From the NCBI GenBank assembly GCA_021443065.1, contig JABUUR010000096.1, positions 1-5,353 on the forward strand: DNA of 5,353 bases. Direction: 5' to 3'. Shown piece after piece: positions 1 to 5,353 of the stretch; the stretch's first letter is position 1; every line of letters starts with the position of its first letter. A program made the translations under genes and the position numbers. The notes beneath the pieces are model-generated. The model worked only from the letters and a program-made list of their open reading frames with translations, made no database searches and had not been told where the DNA came from. Source of the DNA: Fibrobacter sp. (GTDB lineage Bacteria; Fibrobacterota; Fibrobacteria; Fibrobacterales; Fibrobacteraceae).

Positions 1-17
1 ATTCTAAATTTGGCTTC

Positions 18-2603
18 ATGACTATTCTCGATAAGATTGCCCTAGCCCTCCCCGCCGTGGAATCCCCCGCCCGCTACATGGGCGGCGAAGCCAACAGCGT
101 GGTCAAAGACCACAGCCAGATGCTTGCCCGCATGGCATTTGTATTCCCCGACAAGTACGAAATCGGCATGAGCAACAACGGCATCCGGATCCTGTACCAT
201 ATCATCAACAAGGAACCGGACCTGCTGTGCGAGGTTTCCTTCGCCCCTTGGGAAGACATGGCGAGGGAAATGGAAAAATACGACATTCCCCTGTACAGCT
301 TTGCAAGCTACACCCCGGTAAAGGATTTCGAAGTCCTTGGAATGACCCTCCAGACCGAGCTGAACTTCACCAACGTACCCTACGTGCTGGACCTGGCACG
401 GGTGAGCGTTTGGAGCAAGGACCGCAAGGAAGACGACCCCATCGTGGTGGCCGGAGGCCCCGCCATGGCAAACCCCGAACCTGTGGCGGATTTCTTTGAC
501 GCCTTCCAGATAGGCGACGGCGAAGAACTGATGGTAAAGTTTTTACGTTGTGTAGGCGAAGGCCGCAAGGCGGGGCTATCCCGAAGAGAGATTCTCGTAA
601 ACCTTTCCAAGCTGGACGGCGTTTACGTGCCAAGCCTCACCCCCGTAACCCCAAACGAGTTCGGCGACCTTGTTCCCGTGGAGCCAGCGACAGGGCCCTA
701 CGAAAAGACCAACGGTGTACGTCGGCAGTTTATACCGGTGATGGACCGCAAATACTACCCCACCAAGAACCTCATCGCCAACATGCAGCTGGTGCACAAC
801 CGCTTCAGCGTAGAAGTCATGCGGGGCTGCGCCCAGGGCTGTCGTTTCTGCCAGGCGGGCATCTGGTACCGCCCCTGCCGCGAACTGGACCCCGACGACG
901 TTCTGGAAATCGCCAAGGAAGGCATCCAGGCCACCGGCGAGCGGGAACTGGGCCTCTTGTCCCTTTCTACCGCCGACTACAAGCCGGTGGAAGGCCTTAC
1001 GGATTCCATCATCGACGACCCCTTCTTCGATACCGTGGACGTAAGCCTCCCCTCCATCCGGGTCAACGCATTCGGCGAGACTCTGGCACAAAAAATTTCT
1101 GCATTGAAAGGCGGCCGCAGCGCCACGTTTGCCCCCGAGACAGGCTCCGAGCGCATCCGCAAGATGATCAACAAGACCATCAGCGACCAGGACATGTACA
1201 ACGCCGCCGAGCACGCATTCTCCAGCGGCTTCAACAAAATTAAGTTGTACACAATGGTAGGTTTTCCCACGGAAAATCTCGAAGACATGGAAGCCTTCTG
1301 CAACCTCATCGAGAACCTGGTAAAAATCGGCCGCAAGCACCTGCGCGGATGTCAAATCGCAGTCTCCATCGGTATTCTCATACCCAAATCCTTCACGGGC
1401 CTCCAGTGGGCACCCTTCATGGACAAGGAGACCGCCTTAAAGCACATCCGGTTCGTGCGGGAGCGGTTCTTCAAGCACCCCAACGTGAAAGTGAACTGGG
1501 CAGGCTGGGAAATGAGCCACCTGGAAGCGGTTTACAGCCGGGGCGACCGTCGCCTGGCCTCCGTAATTTATGCGGGATACAAGAAGGGACTCACCTTCGA
1601 AAGCGACGCCTACCGCTTTGATTACGACAAGTGGCTTACAGTTTGGGAAGAATGCGGCTACGACACCAGCTGGGTCTACCGCACCCGGGAAAAAGACGAA
1701 GTTTTCCCCTGGGATTTCATTCACGCGGGCACCACCAAGCAATACCTCCGCAGGGAATGGGAAAAGGCCTTCAAGGAAGACTCATCCCCCGTGCCCAACT
1801 GCAAGTGGGGCGACTGCCAAAAATGCGGAATCCCCGGCTTTGGCGCAGACATCCACCTGGCAGACAACCCGGTGCGCCATGCCGCCCCCAGCCGCACTCC
1901 CGACGAAATCAAGAAACTGGTGGAGGAGCGCCGCCCCAAGCAGAAGGATTGCTACACCTACAAAATTACCTTCAAGAAAACAGGCCTCAGCCGTTTCCTG
2001 CCCCACCACAATATGCTGAGTTTCTTCGAGCGGACCTTCCTGTGCGCGGGCATTCCCATCAAGTTCAGCGAAGGATTCAGCCCCAAGCCCCGCATCGTGA
2101 ACATGGGTGCTTTGCCCCTGGGCCTTGAAACCTACTGCGAAATCATCAGCGTGGAACTGCTGAAGCCTCTGGACATTTCCGGCAAGGGCCTTGCAGAAAC
2201 CATGAAAAAACTTTCCGCACCCTTCCCCCGGGGCATGGAAATCGTGAACATCGAGCCTTTGAAGGACAAGCTTTCCAAGAACTTCCCCAAGGCCATGATT
2301 TACAGTTTCACCCCCGACGAACTGGACGACGCCCAGGCCAAGAATATCGCAGAAATGTTCGCAGGCAAGACCCTTCCGGTAATGTTGAACCATCGCGGGC
2401 AGGAAATCAACCTGAACCAGCACATACTGGATTTGCAAATCCAGGGCAAGACCATCCTTACGAAGGTCAAGTGCAACGAAATGGGCGGTACCGCAAGCCC
2501 CTTCAACATCTATGCAGGCCTGCTGGGCAAGGATTACGACCCCAAGAAGGTGGACGACGAGACCCGCAAGTTCCTCATCAAGAAAATCGCCATGGATTTC
2601 TAA
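18..2603 (+). CDS. Radical SAM protein with N-terminal B12-binding-like region and C-terminal DUF2344 domain (TIGR03960/TIGR03936 type)
   Basis: The 861-residue protein matches the two-part architecture of a widespread but uncharacterised radical SAM family. Residues about 1-240 resemble the B12-binding-like N-terminal region (GMSNNGIRILYHI, then VVAGGPAMANPEPVADFFDA and GDGEE), although I see no DxHxxG cobalamin motif. The radical SAM core follows, with the cluster motif C271-x3-C275-x2-C278 in RGCAQGCRFCQAG, which should bind a 4Fe-4S cluster and cleave S-adenosylmethionine; FAPETGSERIRKMI is also typical. A further Cys group, C595-x4-C600-x2-C603, lies between the core and the C-terminal domain. 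Residues about 645-861 look like the radical SAM-linked DUF2344 domain (LSRFLPHHNMLSFFERTF, FSEGFSPKPRI), which some bacteria encode as a separate protein. The substrate is unknown. The start at 18 is favoured because the family-like sequence (LPAVESPARYMGGEAN) begins soon after it; no clear ribosome binding site is visible in the 17 upstream bases. It is convergent with the glucanase gene, so no operon partner is visible here. Confidence 0.93.
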   Translation: MTILDKIALALPAVESPARYMGGEANSVVKDHSQMLARMAFVFPDKYEIGMSNNGIRILYHIINKEPDLLCEVSFAPWEDMAREMEKYDIPLYSFASYTPVKDFEVLGMTLQTELNFTNVPYVLDLARVSVWSKDRKEDDPIVVAGGPAMANPEPVADFFDAFQIGDGEELMVKFLRCVGEGRKAGLSRREILVNLSKLDGVYVPSLTPVTPNEFGDLVPVEPATGPYEKTNGVRRQFIPVMDRKYYPTKNLIANMQLVHNRFSVEVMRGCAQGCRFCQAGIWYRPCRELDPDDVLEIAKEGIQATGERELGLLSLSTADYKPVEGLTDSIIDDPFFDTVDVSLPSIRVNAFGETLAQKISALKGGRSATFAPETGSERIRKMINKTISDQDMYNAAEHAFSSGFNKIKLYTMVGFPTENLEDMEAFCNLIENLVKIGRKHLRGCQIAVSIGILIPKSFTGLQWAPFMDKETALKHIRFVRERFFKHPNVKVNWAGWEMSHLEAVYSRGDRRLASVIYAGYKKGLTFESDAYRFDYDKWLTVWEECGYDTSWVYRTREKDEVFPWDFIHAGTTKQYLRREWEKAFKEDSSPVPNCKWGDCQKCGIPGFGADIHLADNPVRHAAPSRTPDEIKKLVEERRPKQKDCYTYKITFKKTGLSRFLPHHNMLSFFERTFLCAGIPIKFSEGFSPKPRIVNMGALPLGLETYCEIISVELLKPLDISGKGLAETMKKLSAPFPRGMEIVNIEPLKDKLSKNFPKAMIYSFTPDELDDAQAKNIAEMFAGKTLPVMLNHRGQEINLNQHILDLQIQGKTILTKVKCNEMGGTASPFNIYAGLLGKDYDPKKVDDETRKFLIKKIAMDF

Positions 2604-2637
2604 CAAGCGATTCTGCGCCAGGAACACACTCCTCCAG

Positions 2638-2690
2638 TCATCCCGGACTCATTCCCAATGTCATCCCGGACTCATTCCCAATGTCATCCC
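2638..2690. repeat. 23-bp tandem repeat, two full copies plus a partial third
   Basis: Two identical 23-bp units (2638-2660 and 2661-2683) each begin TCATCCCGGACTC and end CATTCCCAATG. A third start, TCATCCCGG at 2684, keeps the 23-bp spacing but then diverges into the palindromic element next to it. The CATT-CCC-AATG end of each unit is itself a small inverted repeat. The array begins 34 bases after the radical SAM stop codon and is non-coding. The shared TCATCCCGG head suggests that the units are duplicated or decayed ends of the adjacent REP-like element (inference). Confidence 0.85.
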
Positions 2691-2731
2691 GGCCTAAGCC
2701 TGCCCCGGGCTTGACCCGGGGAGCCGGGATC
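2682..2731 (+). repeat. REP-like nested palindromic element (left copy)
   Basis: An outer stem pairs ATCCCGGC (2686-2693) with GCCGGGAT (2723-2730). Inside it, a perfect 7-bp hairpin pairs CCCCGGG (2703-2709) with CCCGGGG (2715-2721) around the 5-base loop CTTGA. The element runs from TGTCATCCCGG to CCGGGATC, the same termini as the palindrome at 5301-5326 when that one is read on the opposite strand. The 17-base core CCCGGGCTTGACCCGGG is shared exactly, as its reverse complement, with the right copy. Short GC-rich palindromes with GTCATCCCGG-type ends are a familiar kind of dispersed intergenic repeat in several bacterial groups. No coding capacity is apparent. Confidence 0.8.
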
Positions 2732-2741
2732 TTTAAATACC

Positions 2742-2771
2742 AAAATCCCTCGGCCAAGGCCGGGGGATTTT
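2742..2771. terminator. Bidirectional rho-independent terminator between convergent genes
   Basis: A 14-bp inverted repeat pairs 2742-2755 (AAAATCCCTCGGCC) with 2758-2771 (GGCCGGGGGATTTT), with a single T/G mismatch that would be a wobble pair in RNA. Only two bases separate the arms, so the real loop is probably CAAG or slightly wider. On the plus strand the stem ends in TTTTCTTTA. On the minus strand it ends in TTTTGGTATTT. A T-rich tail on each side of a GC-rich stem suits termination from both directions. It lies 138 bases after the radical SAM stop and 35 bases after the glucanase stop, so it fits the glucanase gene best and may serve both. Confidence 0.8.
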
Positions 2772-2806
2772 CTTTAATGATTTTAGTCAGAAGACAGGTA
2801 TGAAGG

Positions 2807-5050
2807 TTACTTCACGGCGACCTTGCTGATCTTGTTTCCGACGCGGACCATGTACACGCCCTTGTTAGGAACGGTGATGGTCTGGGCCATGCCGAAGAAT
2901 GCCTTGGTAGTGGCGATAATCTTGCCCTGCATGTTGAAGACAGCGATATCGGTGTTTGCCGGAGCGCCGCTTACAGTAATGCCCAGGCCGGAGGTAGAAA
3001 TCTTGGCCATGTTGAGCAGTGCGTTTGCACCGATTGCACCGGGATTGTCACCGCCGTTGCCACCGTTGTCGCCGGTGCTGGCGCTAGCAGGCTTGGTGCC
3101 GACATTGGGCATATTGGTAATCTTCACCGGGTCAATGACATTGCCGCTGGCATCCAGGAACTCAATCTTGGAGATGGAAATGTCGCCAATGCCACCCGGC
3201 TTATCCTTGACTTCGAACTTGAGGCCCTTCACAGCCTTGATAATCTGTGCACCCTCGGGAGCCGCATTCTTATCAATCCAGCTAAGGATTCCACCGTAAT
3301 CACCATCGCCAAGCGGATCGTCCTTCACGGTAAAGCCCTTGAAGCCGTAATCTTCCGGAGTCAGGTCAAATTCCTGAGCCTTGTAATCATCGGATGGTGC
3401 AAGATAAACGCCCGGTTCTGCGCCTGCTTGGGCGGTAAATTCGTTCAAGACCGCCATACGAACAACATTACCGGTAACTTTTGCCGTAACGCGGACTTTA
3501 ACCACACCGAGAGCAGAGAGATCCACACCCTTACTGTCGTCGGAGAGGAAAGACATGGCAATACCTGCAGAGGGGTACTTGAGAGTACCGGCAGCGGCAG
3601 CCTCCGCCGTCCATTCCGGTTCCGGGCCAATCTTCATGGAAGCCTCGGCCACAACCTGGCCCAAGGCAGACTTGTAGAAGAGAGGAGATGCGCCAGAATC
3701 TACGCTCATCTCGGTACCGATATTGTACTTATCATGATAGGCACCCCAGTTCCAGAAACCGGAAACACCTACGGTAGAATCACGCACGGCCATCTGTTCG
3801 CCGTCCGTGGCACTGAGGCCTGGAGCAAGGGATGTATCCGGAGTAAATTCAGTAAAGCCATTCATGTCAAGGAAGTTCGGCATGTGACCTGTAATCAGGA
3901 GAAGGTAAAGGATGTTCAAAGTAGCCGGATAGTATTTTTCACCGGGAACACCTTCACCGCATCCTGTAGCCGTGACGCAGGATGTTCTGTTGGAGAGATA
4001 GCTGTAAACCGATTCGATGTATTTCTTGCCGGCATCGGTCTCGTCGCTGGCAGCAGCAAAACCAAGGCCACCAGAGAACGTAGACGATCCAAATTCCTTG
4101 CGAGTGATTACATCCGAGCCATCCAATTCGTAACCGCCAATAATGTTGCTGGCAGAATTACGGGTCTTGTCATAAAGCCACTTGGTAAGGGTGGCGTTGA
4201 AGTTCTTGGAATCGGTGGAACCATACCAGTAGTAGTCCCAGGCGGTGCGCCAGTAGGTACGGGCGGCATCATCGTAAAGGCCGAGAGGTTCACTACCCTG
4301 CTGCACAGAGGCGCTCGTCCTGACAGGTTGGTGACCGTTCCAATCGCACCAGTCCGGAACAAGCCCGGTTTTGGAATTCTGGCAGGCCTTCAAGTCGACA
4401 AAAGCCTGCTTGGTAATGCCATCCCAGTTGCCGCTGGCACCAATGGTCTTGAATGCGTGGAAATTGGCAACCGTTGCATAGCTGGGGTTGAAGGCGTCAT
4501 TCCACTGGTTGCCCGGCTTGATCTTGTTGGAACCATCAATATCGTTTTTGGCAATCCAGCTTGCGATGGTCTTTGCATCGTTTGTATAGGTAGCATTATT
4601 CCACTGTTTACCGGCCATGGCAAGAGCCAAAGCGGCATCCATGTCGGCATCCGTTGCAGACCCGGTACCGCCACTGCATCCGATACGCCAGTTCATGCCT
4701 CCGCCATTGCCGCCATTCTGCTTCCAGGTGTTGTACAACTTGGCGAAATCCTGTTCGGCACCGTTGGAACCGTCATCCATGAACACCATGATCATCATGC
4801 CGTAGGCGATTGCCTCGGAGACGGTGGAGCACTCGCCTTCCGGTGCAAGGATATACGTTTGACCACCCACATCCTTCATCCAAGCCTGTTTCCACTTAGC
4901 GAAGTGTTCCTTGATCATATTGTCATTACCGTACTTGATGATATTGCCATGCGGATACGTGTAGCTCTTGAACGGATACTGGGGTGCTGCCATGGCTGCG
5001 GAAGCCGTCAGCAGGGTCGCGCCCAAAGCGACTTTAAAAATGTTCTTCAT
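2807..5050 (-). CDS. Secreted glycoside hydrolase family 8 endoglucanase with accessory beta-rich module and C-terminal sorting-type domain
   Basis: This 747-residue protein probably hydrolyses internal beta-1,4 bonds of cellulose or mixed-linked glucan outside the cytoplasm; xylan or chitosan activity also occurs in GH8. Residues 1-21 form a signal peptide (MKNIFKVALGATLL, likely cleavage after AMA). The catalytic domain spans about 25-395. Glu79 in CSTVSEAIAYGMM is the expected proton donor. ATDADMDAALALA (132-144) resembles the GH8 signature, and an Asp in YDDAARTYWR (probably Asp261) is the likely base; Tyr266 stands where Pro is common. All six mature Cys (74, 125, 223, 235, 358, 364) lie in this domain, so disulfides are possible. 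Residues about 415-635 form a beta-rich module resembling CBM11-like carbohydrate-binding domains (tentative). A Gly/Asn/Asp-rich linker (about 650-672) leads to a final 70-residue domain ending GVYMVRVGNKISKVAVK, like type IX secretion sorting tails or the basic terminal domains of Fibrobacter enzymes. Start: good Shine-Dalgarno plus signal peptide. No cellulose-synthase genes adjoin, which argues against BcsZ. Confidence 0.92.
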   Translation of the reverse strand: MKNIFKVALGATLLTASAAMAAPQYPFKSYTYPHGNIIKYGNDNMIKEHFAKWKQAWMKDVGGQTYILAPEGECSTVSEAIAYGMMIMVFMDDGSNGAEQDFAKLYNTWKQNGGNGGGMNWRIGCSGGTGSATDADMDAALALAMAGKQWNNATYTNDAKTIASWIAKNDIDGSNKIKPGNQWNDAFNPSYATVANFHAFKTIGASGNWDGITKQAFVDLKACQNSKTGLVPDWCDWNGHQPVRTSASVQQGSEPLGLYDDAARTYWRTAWDYYWYGSTDSKNFNATLTKWLYDKTRNSASNIIGGYELDGSDVITRKEFGSSTFSGGLGFAAASDETDAGKKYIESVYSYLSNRTSCVTATGCGEGVPGEKYYPATLNILYLLLITGHMPNFLDMNGFTEFTPDTSLAPGLSATDGEQMAVRDSTVGVSGFWNWGAYHDKYNIGTEMSVDSGASPLFYKSALGQVVAEASMKIGPEPEWTAEAAAAGTLKYPSAGIAMSFLSDDSKGVDLSALGVVKVRVTAKVTGNVVRMAVLNEFTAQAGAEPGVYLAPSDDYKAQEFDLTPEDYGFKGFTVKDDPLGDGDYGGILSWIDKNAAPEGAQIIKAVKGLKFEVKDKPGGIGDISISKIEFLDASGNVIDPVKITNMPNVGTKPASASTGDNGGNGGDNPGAIGANALLNMAKISTSGLGITVSGAPANTDIAVFNMQGKIIATTKAFFGMAQTITVPNKGVYMVRVGNKISKVAVK

Positions 5051-5055
5051 AATTA

Positions 5056-5060
5056 TCCCT
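5056..5060 (-). promoter_or_regulatory. Ribosome binding site of the GH8 gene
   Basis: On the minus strand AGGGA precedes the ATG at 5050 with five intervening bases (TAATT). This is a good Shine-Dalgarno match at normal spacing. It supports the start that gives a complete signal peptide. Confidence 0.75.
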
Positions 5061-5088
5061 TAATGTTTTGGAAATATTTTCCGACCTA

Positions 5089-5094
5089 AATATA
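5089..5094 (-). promoter_or_regulatory. Candidate proximal -10 box for the GH8 gene
   Basis: TATATT on the minus strand matches five of six bases of the sigma-70 -10 consensus. Transcription would start near 5082 and leave a leader of about 30 bases. I see no good -35 hexamer 16-18 bases upstream, so the call is weak. The wider TATATTTA is also close to the TAnnTTTG element of Bacteroidetes promoters, but no matching upstream TTG lies at suitable spacing. Confidence 0.3.
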
Positions 5095-5140
5095 AAACCA
5101 AACAAAATAATCATGTATGGTTTATTATGTAATAAATCCG

Positions 5141-5156
5141 TTGCATTTTTTTGCAA
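5141..5156. promoter_or_regulatory. Inverted repeat TTGCA-N6-TGCAA upstream of the GH8 gene
   Basis: A perfect 5-bp inverted repeat (5141-5145 and 5152-5156) flanks a 6-base T tract. It sits about 90 bases before the GH8 start codon and just downstream of the distal promoter candidate. It could be an operator for a dimeric regulator or a small hairpin in the leader. In DNA this AT-rich a chance occurrence is quite possible. Confidence 0.3.
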
Positions 5157-5166
5157 TGTAAAAGAT

Positions 5167-5195
5167 TTAGTAAGAATAAGGCGTTTTTGCGTCAA
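5167..5195 (-). promoter_or_regulatory. Candidate distal sigma-70-type promoter for the GH8 gene
   Basis: On the minus strand TTGACG (5190-5195) matches five of six -35 consensus bases. Seventeen bases later comes TACTAA (5167-5172), a weak -10 with three of six matches. Transcription would start near 5160 and give a leader of about 110 bases that includes the TTGCA inverted repeat. Spacing and the -35 box are good; the -10 box is poor. Confidence 0.3.
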
Positions 5196-5300
5196 AAATA
5201 GGGTTTTCGTGAACAGTGTTTTTGGAAGTTTACAAAAAATTAATGTTCTCCAGATGTTCACCAAAGTGATAAGAATCAAATGATATATAGTGACGCAAGG

Positions 5301-5326
5301 GATCCCGGGTCAAGCCCGGGATGACA
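5301..5326 (-). repeat. REP-like palindromic element (right copy)
   Basis: A perfect 8-bp stem pairs ATCCCGGG (5302-5309) with CCCGGGAT (5315-5322) around the loop TCAAG, followed by GACA. Read on the minus strand, it starts TGTCATCCCGG and ends CCGGGATC, like the element at 2682-2731. The 17-base core CCCGGGTCAAGCCCGGG is the exact reverse complement of the core of the left copy, so the two lie in opposite orientations on either side of the GH8 gene. With no T tract nearby it is a poor intrinsic terminator. Confidence 0.8.
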
Positions 5327-5353
5327 GGTTGCGGGGGGAGGTCCCGGGGAAAG

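Larger units (their letters stand above)
5051..5353. other. Intergenic region upstream of the GH8 gene, to the window edge
   Basis: This 303-base stretch has no credible gene. From 5051 to about 5290 it is strongly AT-rich, in sharp contrast to the GC-rich coding DNA, and carries the ribosome binding site, promoter candidates and inverted repeat listed separately. The short open frames here, of 70 to 80 codons on either strand, have no ribosome binding site and low-complexity translations. From about 5295 the composition flips to GC-rich repeat DNA: the palindrome at 5301-5326, then a G-rich run and GTCCCGGGG at 5341-5349. Any gene upstream lies outside the window. Confidence 0.7.

Noticed and set aside
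576..1355. Open frame of 259 codons on the minus strand within the radical SAM gene
   Set aside because: It is again in register with the sense codons, and the sense frame carries the Cys motif and conserved radical SAM sequence.
1782..2627. Open frame of 281 codons on the minus strand, antisense to the radical SAM gene
   Set aside because: It is in the same register as the sense codons and is explained by avoidance of rare Leu and Ser codons. It shows no family resemblance.
2638..2731. CRISPR-like array
   Set aside because: The units are directly adjacent with no spacers, only two are complete, and no cas genes are present.
2471..2803. Plus-strand open frame of 110 codons running from the radical SAM 3' end through the intergenic repeats
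   Set aside because: It overlaps the real gene in another frame and then translates the tandem repeat, the palindrome and the terminator hairpin. Its apparent repeat content comes from the DNA repeats.
2807..5050. BcsZ-type GH8 of a cellulose-synthesis operon
   Set aside because: The protein is twice the usual BcsZ length, has an accessory module and a sorting-type tail, and stands alone with its own terminator and no bcs genes beside it within the window.
3428..5089. Open frame of 553 codons on the plus strand, antisense to the GH8 gene
   Set aside because: Its codons are exactly in register with the GH8 codons, so its stops would correspond to TTA, CTA and TCA codons in the GH8 gene, which this GC-biased gene avoids. 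The translation shows no recognisable domain, and the opposite strand encodes a clear GH8 enzyme.
5034..5283. Short open frames on both strands in the AT-rich upstream region (71 and 81 codons)
   Set aside because: Neither has a ribosome binding site or a recognisable sequence. The minus-strand one overlaps the GH8 start and signal peptide region in a different frame.
5301..5326. Terminator of a gene lying beyond the right edge
   Set aside because: The stem is strong, but no T tract follows on either strand, and its sequence recurs as the core of the other repeat, so a dispersed palindromic repeat is the better call.

Overview
The window carries two complete, convergent protein genes and a set of non-coding elements. 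A plus-strand gene (18-2603) encodes a large radical SAM protein of uncharacterised role. A minus-strand gene (2807-5050) encodes a secreted, multidomain family 8 glycoside hydrolase (GH8), most likely a beta-1,4-glucanase. I infer a Fibrobacter-like organism (FCB group, fibre degrader). The reasons are the exported GH8 enzyme with an accessory beta-rich module, the Gly/Asn/Asp-rich linker and a C-terminal tail of sorting-domain type ending in a basic VAVK, together with the GC-rich codon use beside AT-rich intergenic DNA. The genus is a judgement from recognition, not from a search.

Layout: bases 1-17 are a short leader without a clear ribosome binding site. The radical SAM gene fills the left half. 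Between the two stop codons (2604-2806) lie a 23-bp tandem repeat, a nested REP-like palindromic element and a strong hairpin that can act as a bidirectional terminator for both genes. The GH8 gene follows on the minus strand. Its upstream region (5051-5300) is very AT-rich and holds a good Shine-Dalgarno sequence, two tentative promoters and a small inverted repeat. A second REP-like palindrome (5301-5326), in the opposite orientation to the first, sits just beyond it.

The two genes do not look functionally linked. The radical SAM protein should be a cytoplasmic Fe-S enzyme, while the GH8 protein has a signal peptide and should act outside the cytoplasm on plant cell-wall glucan. They share only a terminator region. 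I found no CRISPR array, tRNA, rRNA, transposase or convincing novel multi-gene system. The most noteworthy structure is the pair of inverted, related palindromic repeats bracketing the GH8 transcription unit, one of which looks like an expanded or nested version of the other.
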